Shown one piece after another: positions 25,866 to 35,988 of a stretch of DNA of 64,000 bases (the stretch's first letter is position 1; each line of letters opens with the position of its first letter). This stretch comes from an unidentified bacterial endosymbiont (GTDB taxonomy: Bacteria; Pseudomonadota; Gammaproteobacteria; Enterobacterales; Enterobacteriaceae), in the NCBI RefSeq assembly GCF_918797525.1, contig NZ_OU963893.1, positions 2,728,001-2,792,000 of the forward strand. The letters are read 5' to 3'. The position numbers were made by a program, and so were the translations under genes. Under the pieces are notes generated by a model that was given only the letters and a program-made list of their open reading frames with translations, did not search any database and was not told the origin of the DNA.

Positions 25866-26582
25866 TCATTCCATCTGTGCCCCGCCGTTGAGGCGGAAAA
25901 CAATATTCACTATCAGCCCGTTGCCTGGCTTACCGGCTTCATAACGCCATTTGCGCATCGCAGATTTCACCTCGCGCTCGAACATATTTGAAGGCTGAGC
26001 CGATAGCACTTCAACGTTTTCCACGCGTCCCTCCGACGTGACGTCAAATTTCACCCGTACGCGGCCTTCAATACGTAGCGCCTGAGCACGCGCCGGATAG
26101 ATTGGTTGGTTACGGCTGAGCGCACGTGGCCCAGCAGGCGCGGTAACTGTCGGCTTCGCGACCGTCGCCGCGTTATTCATTAACGGGCGAGAAGGCGCTG
26201 CGTTGTCAGCAGTTTGCATGGCGCGTGGTTCAACCGGACGCGTTTCACGTTTCGGACGCTCCTCGACTTTTTTCACCGGTTTTGGCTTAGGCTTAGGTTT
26301 AGGCTTAGGTTTGTGGATCACCACCGGGGCCTCTTTGGGAGATTCCGGAATCGGCTCGGGTTCTGGCTCAGGCTCAGCAACTGGCTGTGGCGGCGGAGGT
26401 GCAACCTGCGGCGGCTCAAGATCCGATGGCGATACCATGGTCACAGAAATTGGCTGCGCGGGCGCGGGCGTTTCAATAACCTGATGAACCGAGGTATAGA
26501 GCAAACCCGCCACAACAGCACCGTGAATAACGACAGAAAGCAGCGTCGGCCAGGGAAAGCGGCGAGGAAAATCAAGGGTCAT
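25866..26582 (-). CDS. tonB: TonB, energy transducer
   Basis: A 238-residue protein coupling the proton-motive force (with ExbBD) to outer-membrane receptors. The start at 26582 gives MTLDFPRRFPWPTLLSVVIH as in E. coli; earlier in-frame ATGs lack support. It has one N-terminal membrane anchor, a periplasmic Pro-rich spacer with EPEPEPEPIPE and KPKPKPKPKPKP runs, and a C-terminal domain with QPIYPARAQALRIEGRVRV. The neighbouring receptor at 23149 is a natural client. Confidence 0.97.
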   Translation of the reverse strand: MTLDFPRRFPWPTLLSVVIHGAVVAGLLYTSVHQVIETPAPAQPISVTMVSPSDLEPPQVAPPPPQPVAEPEPEPEPIPESPKEAPVVIHKPKPKPKPKPKPVKKVEERPKRETRPVEPRAMQTADNAAPSRPLMNNAATVAKPTVTAPAGPRALSRNQPIYPARAQALRIEGRVRVKFDVTSEGRVENVEVLSAQPSNMFEREVKSAMRKWRYEAGKPGNGLIVNIVFRLNGGAQME

Positions 26583-26631
26583 CGAAGTCATAATCATCAA
26601 CGTTAAAAAACCGAGCCCTGATTTTAAATGC

Positions 26632-26650
26632 AAATAGCAATCATAATCAA
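26632..26650. promoter_or_regulatory. Probable Fur site upstream of tonB
   Basis: The AATAGCAATCATAATCAATA region resembles the Fur consensus on the minus strand and lies 50-70 bases before the tonB start, matching the known iron control of E. coli tonB. Confidence 0.5.
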
Positions 26651-26803
26651 TAAGACACTTTGTTCTGACGCAATTAAAGCGCAAGAGAGACCAAAAAAGT
26701 GGCTGTCAGATCAGGGTTTTAACAATGATTATATCTTTACATTGCAGTCATTTCTGCTTTCACATAACGTAAATGACACTTTTAACGGTTAAGGAGCTTC
26801 ACC

Positions 26804-27100
26804 GTGCTTTACGTGATTTATTCTGAAGATAACGCCGATTCCCTTGATAAACGCCTTTCAGTTCGGGCTGCCCATCTGGCCCGCCTGCAGTTGTTGCAGG
26901 ATGAAGGCCGACTGCTGACGGCTGGCCCCATGCCTGCGGTAGACAGTAACGATCCGGGCGCTGCAGGTTTTTCTGGCTCCACGGTAATTGCAGAATTTGA
27001 ATCTCTGGAAACGGCGCAGTCGTGGGCCGACGCGGACCCCTACGTTGCGGCAGGCGTGTACGCAACAGTGACTGTTCGTCCGTATAAAAAAGTATTTTGA
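26804..27100 (+). CDS. yciI: YciI family protein
   Basis: A 98-residue ferredoxin-like fold protein (YCII family) with the conserved histidine in RAAHLARLQ and Asp in [11 protein letters not shown]. Members may be enzymes, but the role in E. coli is unknown. It is followed by a hairpin (GGCTCC/GGAGCC, 27109-27124). In E. coli kch is next; here it is absent and about 250 bases without a gene follow. Confidence 0.94.
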   Translation: MLYVIYSEDNADSLDKRLSVRAAHLARLQLLQDEGRLLTAGPMPAVDSNDPGAAGFSGSTVIAEFESLETAQSWADADPYVAAGVYATVTVRPYKKVF

Positions 27101-27104
27101 GGCA

Positions 27105-27130
27105 CAATGGCTCCGCAAGGAGCCTCTTTG
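27105..27130 (+). terminator. yciI terminator
   Basis: GGCTCC (27109-27114) and GGAGCC (27119-27124) pair around GCAA, followed by TCTTTG. Flanking GAGGC and GCCTC may extend the stem. Confidence 0.6.
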
Positions 27131-27353
27131 ACAGGGCAATCACGTAGGCCTGAGGCGGGTAAACTGCTGCTCTGTAAGTAGACGCTCACGCCCTGAGCTA
27201 AATTCTCAGCATCGATCGCCAACTACCTACGATCCTGTTGTTCATCGCCACTGTTTTTACGGCCCTGATAAAGGGCTTACTAACCTGACGGTTAGTGTTA
27301 ATTTCATGCAGGATGAATGTCAACCGACCGAAACGCTGAATAAATCGCCGTTA

Positions 27354-28403
27354 CTATTTTCCCGCTTTTCGAAACATAGCAGGCAGCGTTCTCACGATGC
27401 TACGGCTGAGACTGGTGTCTGATTTTGCCTTCTCCAGCTCTACCGTCGTTTGGCCTTTTTCGAGGATAAAGTTTCTTTCCGTTTTCGATAACGCGTCAAT
27501 GGATAATTTTAAGCCTTCGGGGTTGTTGGTGATAAATGAAAACTCTACGGCTGCGAGCTTTGACTCTACGTTAGTGAGTTCATTTTGAAAATATTTTATC
27601 TCTGACAAACCATCCCGATAGAGGCGTAAGAAGAAATAGGCAAAAACTTCAATAAATAAAACCAGCGAAACCCGGGGAACAACGGGAAGAATTAAATTTT
27701 TTAAGAATTTACCATTTGAGCACTCCTGACAGGCGAGTTGCTTTAATAAATCTGATGTTGTCACCATCGACACGGTTGACCACAATAAATATAACCCTCC
27801 TGCAGTAATCGACATGCCGATAAGGAGATTGATATTTGATCGAAGTCTTAGATCGGCAATTTCCCTTCTTAACCTCATGACGATATCTTTCGATGACTGG
27901 ACTAATTTTTCAAAGCCCAGGCTCTCTTTGATATTTTCCCGAAGCGTGTGCGCCTGGTGCTCGAAAATGGTTTTGATGGCCTCTTCGCTGGTCTGAGCTA
28001 CGGCACCCTCTATAATCGCCTTTCGCTCTTCCTCGCTGAGTCCTTTATTTGATTGTTCAACTTCAACCTTTCTTTTCAATTCTGCAATTAATGCTGTATT
28101 GAACTGCCGCTGTAACGCCAACTCCCGGATAGTTTTCTCTAATTCAGGTGAGTCGTATCTTTCCGGAGCCTCTTTGGCTCCGGACTGTAAATATATAAAT
28201 GAGAAAGAAACCACGGATATAAAGAGAAACAGGATGGGCAAAGAGGATCTCGCCAGGTTTACGCTCAGAACATAACTAAAATAATAATTAAATGTTTCTG
28301 AAGCAAATGAGAGTAGCGCAAACAGACCACTCAAAAACCCAAAGATCATTAATAAACGTTTATTTAAAAAAATCCGGCAATATAATTTTAAGAGTTTATG
28401 CAT
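27354..28403 (-). CDS. Unrecognised membrane protein with coiled coils
   Basis: A 349-residue protein. Predicted membrane segments lie at about residues 17-35, 53-72, 191-213 and 240-260. Between the second and third is a charged, helical, probably coiled-coil stretch (about 85-185), and the last 90 residues are again charged and helical. The loop before the fourth segment has CQEC (225-228). I do not recognise the family. It stands alone between yciI and leuE, where E. coli has kch, and lacks any ion-channel signature. The body is clearly coding (long frame, coherent segments), but the function is unknown. Confidence 0.75.
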   Translation of the reverse strand: MHKLLKLYCRIFLNKRLLMIFGFLSGLFALLSFASETFNYYFSYVLSVNLARSSLPILFLFISVVSFSFIYLQSGAKEAPERYDSPELEKTIRELALQRQFNTALIAELKRKVEVEQSNKGLSEEERKAIIEGAVAQTSEEAIKTIFEHQAHTLRENIKESLGFEKLVQSSKDIVMRLRREIADLRLRSNINLLIGMSITAGGLYLLWSTVSMVTTSDLLKQLACQECSNGKFLKNLILPVVPRVSLVLFIEVFAYFFLRLYRDGLSEIKYFQNELTNVESKLAAVEFSFITNNPEGLKLSIDALSKTERNFILEKGQTTVELEKAKSDTSLSRSIVRTLPAMFRKAGK

Positions 28404-28944
28404 AAGACCATCGCTTATGTGAAATTAACAGGGCAAAAACATCCTACTCGCAGATGGAAATAGATGATATTTTATCTTATATTTTACCGAACCTGTAGTT
28501 ATTAAACAAAGAAATAAAGGGAATTTTGCTGTCCCATTATATACCCATAAGACACATATTTAGACTCATGCGACGTAAGGGCCTGGTTGCGTCACTGCCA
28601 CCGTTGGCGAACGTTGAATACTGATTAATGCAGAAAGCCCGTCGTTTACTCGCCGCACCTGAGAGCGCCTTTATGACTCATCCTGCTTCAGGCGCGACTC
28701 ATAACGCGGAACACGTGGTCGATTCAGTAAATCATTTGCTTAAAGAACGACGACACGACGCCGCAAGGCTTTACCCGCCACGCTAGCCCTGGCTGGCAAT
28801 GAATAAAAACATCGCAGAAGTAACATAAAAAACCGACAATCTTTGATGCCGGTTTCGTGGCCGCTCAGTCTGAGCTGATATAGCGAAAATGTGACAACTC
28901 GGAGTCATGAAGCTTATCAGCCGAACAACACCGCTGCCCCTTGC
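28404..28944. other. Intergenic region without a supported gene
   Basis: About 540 bases upstream of the coiled-coil membrane gene and downstream of leuE. A 37-codon frame at 28673-28786 (MTHPASGATHNAEHVVDSVN, ending RLYPPR) has no ribosome site; it may be a gene remnant. A hairpin (AAACCGGCATC with CCGACAATCTTTGATGCCGGTTT, about 28832-28856) lies downstream of leuE and could end its transcript. Confidence 0.4.
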
Positions 28945-29580
28945 TCAATGCAGCGATGCCAGTCTCGCCGCAAACCCTACAAAAAGCAGCCCTATCAACC
29001 CATTACCCAGTGTTGCCAGTTTCTTTTTGGTTTTCAGGTAACGCGTAACAAATGCCCCAGAGAAAATCAGGAAGCTCATATACATAAAGCTAATTAGCTC
29101 AAGCGTGGTGGCGAGGATCAGAAAAGAGGTGCCGGTATTTTCCGCGCGCACATCAATAAACTGTACGAAGAACGAAACGTAAAACAGGATCGCTTTTGGG
29201 TTCGTCAGGCTCAACACCAGTGAACGCTTCATGATCATGCTGGCCGGTTCGGTTCCGTTCGCGTGCGCGCTACTCTGGCGAGTGATAACCGACCACAGCA
29301 TTTTCCCGCCCAGCCATAGCAGATAGAATGCCCCTAAATAGCGGACGATATTAAATAAGACAGGCGTAGTCTGGATTAACGCGGCTACACCCGCCCAGGC
29401 CAGGAACATGAGTACCGCATCACCGATGAACACACCACTCGCGGCCAGGTAGCCTTTTTTAACACCATGGCCAATCCCGGTTTTTAGCACAAACAGGGTA
29501 TTTGGCCCAGGCACCAGTACGATAAAAAACGCGCCGACAACATAGGTCCAAAAATTCAGTACACCAAATTCCGCAAACAC
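28945..29580 (-). CDS. leuE: Leucine efflux protein LeuE
   Basis: A 211-residue LysE-family exporter with six membrane helices. It carries the family motif [11 protein letters not shown] near residue 24 and [20 protein letters not shown] in the middle, and aligns along its length with E. coli LeuE (YeaS), which exports leucine and some other neutral amino acids. It starts with GTG at 29580 behind AAGGAGGAG. In E. coli leuE is elsewhere on the chromosome. Confidence 0.9.
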   Translation of the reverse strand: MFAEFGVLNFWTYVVGAFFIVLVPGPNTLFVLKTGIGHGVKKGYLAASGVFIGDAVLMFLAWAGVAALIQTTPVLFNIVRYLGAFYLLWLGGKMLWSVITRQSSAHANGTEPASMIMKRSLVLSLTNPKAILFYVSFFVQFIDVRAENTGTSFLILATTLELISFMYMSFLIFSGAFVTRYLKTKKKLATLGNGLIGLLFVGFAARLASLH

Positions 29581-29591
29581 GTCTCCTCCTT

Positions 29592-29720
29592 TTAGTGAAA
29601 TAACTGCAGTAGCCCTTTAACGAGGTCACCCGCCAATGTGGATAAAGAGGACAGCCCTAAGTTTTCCCTAAGCGCATCCACTGTTAATAGCACAATAAAT
29701 ATCCAAAGGTATGGATTCAT
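29592..29720 (-). CDS. Possible 42-residue small membrane protein
   Basis: From ATG 29720: [20 protein letters not shown], then [20 protein letters not shown] and FH, stop TAA at 29592-29594. A hydrophobic N-terminal helix and an amphipathic second half resemble small membrane proteins. Its stop lies just before the AAGGAGGAG site of leuE, so it could be its upstream partner. No good ribosome site is seen for it, which lowers confidence. Confidence 0.35.
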   Translation of the reverse strand: MNPYLWIFIVLLTVDALRENLGLSSLSTLAGDLVKGLLQLFH

Positions 29721-29840
29721 TTTCGGTAAAATTCATATCATCAGGAGGCGACATTCTAGCGCGGAATCAGTGTGGGGGAGAGTGCGAAAGTTGATAGCCT
29801 TAAAATATACAATGGGCACCTTACGGTGCCCTAATGTTTT

Positions 29841-30014
29841 TCAGAAGTCCTGGACCGCGAACAACAACGCGTTACGGTGTCTGTTAAGGCTACACTTTCT
29901 GATGGCGTGTATACGCATATTGCGGCGGGATTGTGCTTCCAGCCAACGAGCCTTACGACGGCTCACCTGTCGCAACATGCGCCAGCGCCCTACTTCTGTT
30001 CTACTGCGCTTCAT
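29841..30014 (-). CDS. yciY: YciY, small basic protein
   Basis: Minus-strand frame of 57 residues, MKRSRTEVGRWRMLRQVSRR, then KARWLEAQSRRNMRIHAIRK and CSLNRHRNALLFAVQDF. It aligns with E. coli YciY (57 residues), also found divergent from clsA. The protein is very Arg-rich and of unknown function. Confidence 0.8.
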   Translation of the reverse strand: MKRSRTEVGRWRMLRQVSRRKARWLEAQSRRNMRIHAIRKCSLNRHRNALLFAVQDF

Positions 30015-30157
30015 GTTTACAACTCATTCTCTGACAGAGCCCTCATTATAAACCCAACCCAGCGGCACACCAGCGCTTTTATCTGGCGTTTTTATTTGCC
30101 AGATGATTCCTGATGCGTACACTCTTAACAATACGCTTTCAAAAGGATTTTTTAACC

Positions 30158-31618
30158 ATGACAACCTTCTACACCGTGGTGAGTTGGCTGGTCATTCTGG
30201 GATACTGGCTAATCATCGCAGGTGTGACATTACGTATTCTGATGAAGCGCAGAGCTGTTCCCTCTGCCATGGCCTGGCTGCTCATTATCTACATCCTGCC
30301 GCTGGTGGGTATTATTGCCTATCTCTCTTTCGGTGAACTTCACCTGGGTAAGCGACGCGCCGAACGCGCCCGCGCCATGTGGCCATCGACGGCCAAATGG
30401 CTAAATGACCTTAAAGCCTGCAACCATATCTTTGCCGAGGAAAACAGTAGCGTCGCCTCTTCGCTCTTTAAGCTCTGCGAGCGTCGCCAGGGCATTGGCG
30501 GAGTGAAAGGCAACCAGCTTCAGTTACTGACCTCAACCGATGATGTTATGCAGGCGCTCATCCGCGATATTCAACTGGCACGCCATAATATCGAGATGGT
30601 GTTCTATATCTGGCAGCCCGGCGGGATGGCAGACCAGGTGGCAGAGTCGCTGATGGCCGCCGCGCGCCGCGGCATTCATTGCCGCCTGATGCTGGACTCC
30701 GCTGGCAGCGTCGCCTTTTTCCGCAGCCCCTGGGCGGGTATGATGCGCAATGCCGGTATCGAAGTGGTCGAGGCGCTAAAGGTTAATCTGCTGCGCGTAT
30801 TTCTGCGACGCATGGACCTGCGTCAGCATCGTAAAATGATCTTGATTGACAACTATATTGCCTATACCGGCAGTATGAATATGGTGGATCCTCGCTTTTT
30901 TAAACAGGATTCCGGTGTTGGACAATGGGTTGATCTGATGGCGAGGATGGAAGGCCCCATCGCCACCTCTATGGGGATCGTCTACTCCTGCGACTGGGAA
31001 ATAGAAACCGGTAAGCGGATCCTCCCGCCACCGCCTGATGGCAACATCATGCCGTTTGAAGAGGCCAGCGGTCATACCATCCACACTATCGCTTCAGGTC
31101 CGGGCTTTCCGGAAGATTTGATTCATCAGGCATTGCTCACCGCCGCCTACTCGGCGCGTGAATATCTAATAATGACCACGCCCTACTTCGTGCCAAGCGA
31201 CGACCTGCTTCATGCTATCTGCACCGCCGCACAGCGTGGCGTGGATGTCAGCATCATTATGCCGCGCAAAAATGACTCGCTGTTGGTGGGATGGGCCAGC
31301 CGCGCGTTCTTTAGCGAACTGCTGGCGGCCGGGGTGAAAATTTACCAGTTTGAGGGCGGCCTGTTGCATACCAAGAGCGTGCTGGTCGACGGCGAGCTGA
31401 GCCTTGTCGGAACCGTTAACCTCGATATGCGCAGCCTGTGGCTTAATTTTGAAATCACGCTGGTCATTGACGACGCCGGATTCGGCGGCGATCTGGCGGC
31501 GGTACAGGACGATTATATCTCCCGCTCGCGTCTGCTTGACGCCCGGCTGTGGATGAAACGCCCTCTGTGGCAGAGAATTACCGAACGACTGTTTTACTTC
31601 TTTAGTCCGTTGCTGTAA
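30158..31618 (+). CDS. clsA: Cardiolipin synthase A
   Basis: A 486-residue inner-membrane enzyme condensing two phosphatidylglycerols to cardiolipin. Two N-terminal membrane helices are followed by two phospholipase-D (HKD) motifs, [18 protein letters not shown] and [18 protein letters not shown]. The ATG at 30158 follows AAAAGGATTT; it gives the E. coli length, and the frame from 30113 is longer without support. Confidence 0.97.
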   Translation: MTTFYTVVSWLVILGYWLIIAGVTLRILMKRRAVPSAMAWLLIIYILPLVGIIAYLSFGELHLGKRRAERARAMWPSTAKWLNDLKACNHIFAEENSSVASSLFKLCERRQGIGGVKGNQLQLLTSTDDVMQALIRDIQLARHNIEMVFYIWQPGGMADQVAESLMAAARRGIHCRLMLDSAGSVAFFRSPWAGMMRNAGIEVVEALKVNLLRVFLRRMDLRQHRKMILIDNYIAYTGSMNMVDPRFFKQDSGVGQWVDLMARMEGPIATSMGIVYSCDWEIETGKRILPPPPDGNIMPFEEASGHTIHTIASGPGFPEDLIHQALLTAAYSAREYLIMTTPYFVPSDDLLHAICTAAQRGVDVSIIMPRKNDSLLVGWASRAFFSELLAAGVKIYQFEGGLLHTKSVLVDGELSLVGTVNLDMRSLWLNFEITLVIDDAGFGGDLAAVQDDYISRSRLLDARLWMKRPLWQRITERLFYFFSPLL

Positions 31619-31981
<363 letters not shown>

Positions 31982-31987
31982 TACTGA

Positions 31988-32026
31988 AGGCTGCGCATGC
32001 AGCCTCAGTCTGCTGACATCATGTCA
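31988..32026. terminator. Hairpins between yciU and oppF
   Basis: AGGCTGC/GCAGCCT (31988-32005) and CTGACAT/ATGTCAG (32012-32026) separate the two convergent genes. T-runs are weak, so termination may be partial or rho-assisted. Confidence 0.5.
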
Positions 32027-32036
32027 GCCCTTGCGA

Positions 32037-33041
32037 TTATAACGGGTCTACCTTCAGGCAGGAAACCGCATGGCGGAAACTGCCTTCCAGAACCGGTCGT
32101 GTTTTCGCGCACTCCGGTCCAGCCAGGGGACACCGCGTGCGGAATACGCAACCGGAAGGCGGGTTAATCGGCGACGGTAATTCCCCTTCCAGCAGTTGGA
32201 TAGTTTTATTTTTCTCCAGATCGGGATCCGGAATGGGCACCGCGGACATCAGCGCTTTGGTATACGGGTGCAACGGATTGTGGTACACCTCATCATAGGT
32301 GCCCAGCTCAACGGCATGGCCCAGATACATGACCAGTACGCGGTCAGAGATGTGTTTAACCACCGCCAAATCGTGCGCGATGAAGATAAGTGACAGTCCC
32401 ATCTCGCGCTGTAGTTTCTGCAGCAGGTTTACCACCTGCGCCTGAATTGAGACGTCCAGGGCCGATACCGGCTCATCACAGATGATCAGCTTCGGCTCCA
32501 GGATCAGCGCGCGCGCAATGCCAATACGCTGACACTGACCGCCGGAAAATTCGTGCGGATAACGGTTGATGAGGTTAGGCAGTAACCCCACTTTTAACAT
32601 CATCGCCTTCACACGATCGCGCATTTCCTGACGCTTCATCTTCGGATGATACGTGCGCAACGGTTCGGCAATGATCTCACCAATAGTCATGCGCGGGTTC
32701 AACGACGCCAGCGGATCCTGGAAAATCATCTGGATATCGCTGCGTACGGCCCGCCACTCGTCTGGCTTCATGCCGAGTAAATCTCTCCCCAGCCACGCCA
32801 CTTTTCCGTCGGTGGCTTTAACCAGACCAATAATGGCACGGGCAAAGGTCGATTTGCCACAGCCGGACTCACCCACCACGCCGAGCGTCTCCCCTTCATA
32901 CAGACGCAGCGTGACGCCATCTACCGCCTTCAGCGTTTTCGGCGGCTGCCAGAACCACTGTTTACCGTCCTTAATATCAAAATGTACCTTCAGGTCGGCT
33001 ATCTCAAGCAGCACATTTCTTTTTTCATCAGTCACGTTCAT
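32037..33041 (-). CDS. oppF: Oligopeptide ABC transporter ATP-binding protein OppF
   Basis: A 334-residue ABC ATPase with Walker A GESGCGKS, signature FSGGQCQR and Walker [13 protein letters not shown], plus the C-terminal oligopeptide domain with four cysteines ([14 protein letters not shown] and C). It pairs with OppD to power peptide import. Its start overlaps the oppD stop. Confidence 0.97.
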   Translation of the reverse strand: MNVTDEKRNVLLEIADLKVHFDIKDGKQWFWQPPKTLKAVDGVTLRLYEGETLGVVGESGCGKSTFARAIIGLVKATDGKVAWLGRDLLGMKPDEWRAVRSDIQMIFQDPLASLNPRMTIGEIIAEPLRTYHPKMKRQEMRDRVKAMMLKVGLLPNLINRYPHEFSGGQCQRIGIARALILEPKLIICDEPVSALDVSIQAQVVNLLQKLQREMGLSLIFIAHDLAVVKHISDRVLVMYLGHAVELGTYDEVYHNPLHPYTKALMSAVPIPDPDLEKNKTIQLLEGELPSPINPPSGCVFRTRCPLAGPECAKTRPVLEGSFRHAVSCLKVDPL

Positions 33042-34051
33042 ACCAGCGCCTCCAGCGGCTTAAAGCAGGCGCGCAGGCGGCCTGGAGCAAACGCCTCTAG
33101 CGGGGGAGCGCTATTACAGATGTCCATCGCATGCGGGCAGCGCGGCTGGAAAGGACAGCCTTTCGGCAGACGCAGCAGGTTTGGCGGGTTGCCTGGAATG
33201 GTTAACAGGGCTTCACCTTCTGCATCCAGACGCGGTACCGCATTAAGCAGGCCAATCGCGTATGGATGCGCAGGCTGGTAGAACACATCGCGCGCTTTAC
33301 CGTATTCCATCGTACGGCCTGCATACATCACCAGCACTTTGTCACAGATACCGGCAACCACGCCGAGGTCATGGGTGATCATGATTATCGCCGTATTGAA
33401 CTCACGTTTGAGCTCGTTCAGCAGGGTCATGATTTGCGCCTGTACGGTGACGTCCAGCGCGGTGGTCGGCTCATCCGCTATCAGCAATTTTGGCCGACAC
33501 AGCAACGCCATGGCAATCATCACACGCTGACGCATGCCGCCGGAGAACTCGTGCGGGTACATGCGCATGCGCTTACGCGCTTCCGGCATTTTCACCGCAT
33601 CCAGCATTTTAACCGACTCGTCAAAGGCTTCGGCTTTACCTAATCTTTTGTGCAGCATCAGCACTTCCATCAGCTGTTCGCCGACGCGCATGTATGGGTT
33701 TAGCGAGGTCATTGGATCCTGGAAAATCATCGAAATCTGCTCGGCGCGCAGCTTATTCAGCTCGTGCTCCGGCAGGTTGAGGATCTCGCGACCATTGAAT
33801 TTCGCTGAGCCGCCGATCGTGCCGTTCGATGCCAGCAGGCCCATCAGCGCAAATGCCGTCTGGGATTTACCCGAGCCAGATTCACCGACAATCCCCAGCG
33901 TTTCCCCTGCGCGCAGGTTGAAGTTAAGATCGTTGACAGCGGTAACGCCCCCGTCTGGCGTGTTAAACGTCACGCGGAGGTCTTTAACATCCAGCAGAAT
34001 ATCGCCCTGCTGTTGCGCCTGTGGCGCAGTTGCCGTTTCAATAATGGTCAT
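33038..34051 (-). CDS. oppD: Oligopeptide ABC transporter ATP-binding protein OppD
   Basis: A 337-residue ABC ATPase with Walker A GESGSGKS, signature FSGGMRQR and Walker [13 protein letters not shown]. The cysteine-containing C-terminal domain of oligopeptide importers is present ([14 protein letters not shown]). It lies between oppC and oppF, with a four-base overlap to oppF. Confidence 0.97.
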   Translation of the reverse strand: MTIIETATAPQAQQQGDILLDVKDLRVTFNTPDGGVTAVNDLNFNLRAGETLGIVGESGSGKSQTAFALMGLLASNGTIGGSAKFNGREILNLPEHELNKLRAEQISMIFQDPMTSLNPYMRVGEQLMEVLMLHKRLGKAEAFDESVKMLDAVKMPEARKRMRMYPHEFSGGMRQRVMIAMALLCRPKLLIADEPTTALDVTVQAQIMTLLNELKREFNTAIIMITHDLGVVAGICDKVLVMYAGRTMEYGKARDVFYQPAHPYAIGLLNAVPRLDAEGEALLTIPGNPPNLLRLPKGCPFQPRCPHAMDICNSAPPLEAFAPGRLRACFKPLEALV

Positions 34052-34062
34052 GGCGGCGCTCC

Positions 34063-34971
34063 TTAACGGTCTTTCGGGTCGAGGGCATCACGCAGGCCAT
34101 CGCCGATAAAGTTGAAACAAAACAGGGTAACCACCAGGAAGCCCGCCGGATACAGCAGTAACCACGGGGAGACTTCCATCGAGTTTGCGCCATCGCTCAG
34201 CAATGCGCCCCAACTGCTCAGCGGCTCTTGTGTGCCCAGCCCCAGGAAGCTCAGGAAAGACTCAAACAAGATCATGCTCGGCACCAGCAGCGAGGCATAC
34301 ACCACCACCACGCCCAACACGTTCGGCACAATGTGGCGAACGACGATATTGCCGGTGGACACACCGCCAACCTGTGCCGCTTCGATAAACTCTTTACGTT
34401 TAAGACTTAGCGTTTGCCCGCGCACGATACGCGCCATATCCAGCCAGGAGACCATCCCGATGGCCACGAATATCAGCAGGATATTCTGACCAAAGAAGGT
34501 CACCAGCAGGATCACGAAGAACATGAACGGGAAAGAGTTGAGGATCTCCAGTAGTCGCATCATCACGGAGTCGACTTTGCCGCCCAGGTAACCAGAAAGT
34601 GAGCCGTAAAGCGTGCCGAGGATCACCGCCACCAGCGCGGCAGCAATGCCCACCATTAGCGAGATACGGCCACCAATCGCCACGCGAACTAACAGATCTC
34701 GCCCGGAGGAGTCGGTGCCAAAATAGTGTCCGGAGGCCATATCCGGCGCACTGGACATCATGCCCCAATCGGTATCAAAATAGGTGAACTGCGACAGCAT
34801 CGGCGCCAGGGTCACAAACAGGGCGATAATCACCAGCACAATCAGGCTGGCGACGGCCGCTCGGTTGTGCATAAAGCGACGACGGGCGTCCTGCCAGAGG
34901 CTACGACCTTCGACTTCCAGTTTTTCACTGAAGTTTTCCAGCGCCTCGCTGTTTTTCTTACTCAACATCAT
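34063..34971 (-). CDS. oppC: Oligopeptide ABC transporter permease OppC
   Basis: A 302-residue inner-membrane permease with six helices. The EAA loop that contacts the ATPases reads [20 protein letters not shown]. It starts 14 bases after oppB. Confidence 0.97.
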   Translation of the reverse strand: MMLSKKNSEALENFSEKLEVEGRSLWQDARRRFMHNRAAVASLIVLVIIALFVTLAPMLSQFTYFDTDWGMMSSAPDMASGHYFGTDSSGRDLLVRVAIGGRISLMVGIAAALVAVILGTLYGSLSGYLGGKVDSVMMRLLEILNSFPFMFFVILLVTFFGQNILLIFVAIGMVSWLDMARIVRGQTLSLKRKEFIEAAQVGGVSTGNIVVRHIVPNVLGVVVVYASLLVPSMILFESFLSFLGLGTQEPLSSWGALLSDGANSMEVSPWLLLYPAGFLVVTLFCFNFIGDGLRDALDPKDR

Positions 34972-34985
34972 GGCGTGCTCCAGCG

Positions 34986-35906
34986 TTAGTAACGGATTTT
35001 CGGGTCGATAACGGCATACAGCACATCGACCACGGCGTTAAAGAGAATGGTCAACGCACCGACCAGGATCGTCAGGCTCAGTACCAGCGAATAATCCCGG
35101 TTAAGGGCGCCGTTAACAAACAGTTGACCAATCCCCGGCAGGCCGTAAATCGTTTCAATAACCATAGAACCGGTAATGATGCCGACAAAGGCCGGGCCAA
35201 GGTAAGACAATACGGGCAACAGCGCGGGTTTCAATGCATGGCGGAGAATAATCCGGCGCATCGGCAGACCTTTAGCGCGCGCGGTACGGATAAAGTTGGA
35301 GTGCAGGACTTCAATCATCGAACCACGGGTGATACGCGCAATACTGGCGATATAGGCTAAAGATAAGGCCACCATTGGCAAAATCATGAACTTTAGTGCC
35401 CCACCGTTCCACCCGCCGCCGGGCAGCCATTTCAGCGTGATAGCAAATATCATCACCAGTAACGGCGCGACAACAAAACTGGGTATTACTACCCCGGTCA
35501 TGGCCACCCCCATTACCGCATAATCCCATTTGGTATTTTGTTTCAAGGCGGCAATCACGCCAGCCGTGACGCCGAGAATGACGGCAAGGAAGAATGCCGC
35601 AGCACCTAATTTCGCCGAGACCGGAAAGCTGGATGCCAGCAGGTCATTAACTGAATAGTCTTTATATTTGAATGACGGTCCAAAGTCTCCGTGCGCCAGC
35701 TGCTTCAGATAACTGAAATATTGCGTGGAGATAGGATCGTTTAAGTGGTATTTCGCTTCGATATTGGCCATGACTTCTGGCGGCAGCGTACGTTCACCGG
35801 TAAATGGACTTCCCGGCGCAAGACGCATCATGAAGAATGAAATCGTTATAAGAATAAATAGCGTTGGAATCGCTTCGAGACAGCGACGCAGGATAAATTT
35901 CAACAT
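34986..35906 (-). CDS. oppB: Oligopeptide ABC transporter permease OppB
   Basis: A 306-residue permease with six helices and EAA loop FIRTARAKGLPMRRIILRHA. It forms the channel with OppC and lies downstream of oppA, separated by a hairpin. Confidence 0.97.
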   Translation of the reverse strand: MLKFILRRCLEAIPTLFILITISFFMMRLAPGSPFTGERTLPPEVMANIEAKYHLNDPISTQYFSYLKQLAHGDFGPSFKYKDYSVNDLLASSFPVSAKLGAAAFFLAVILGVTAGVIAALKQNTKWDYAVMGVAMTGVVIPSFVVAPLLVMIFAITLKWLPGGGWNGGALKFMILPMVALSLAYIASIARITRGSMIEVLHSNFIRTARAKGLPMRRIILRHALKPALLPVLSYLGPAFVGIITGSMVIETIYGLPGIGQLFVNGALNRDYSLVLSLTILVGALTILFNAVVDVLYAVIDPKIRY

Positions 35907-35955
35907 TGCCCGTACCTTCTGGCGTGTGCCTGATGAATGTTACAAAATAGACACA

Positions 35956-35979
35956 GTGGGGCAAGCTGGCTTGCCCCAC
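35956..35979 (-). terminator. Hairpin between oppA and oppB
   Basis: GTGGGGCAAG (35956-35965) pairs perfectly with CTTGCCCCAC (35970-35979). Without a long T-run it probably ends or protects part of the transcripts, leaving oppA mRNA in excess over oppBCDF. Confidence 0.65.
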
Positions 35980-35988
35980 GTATTGCCA

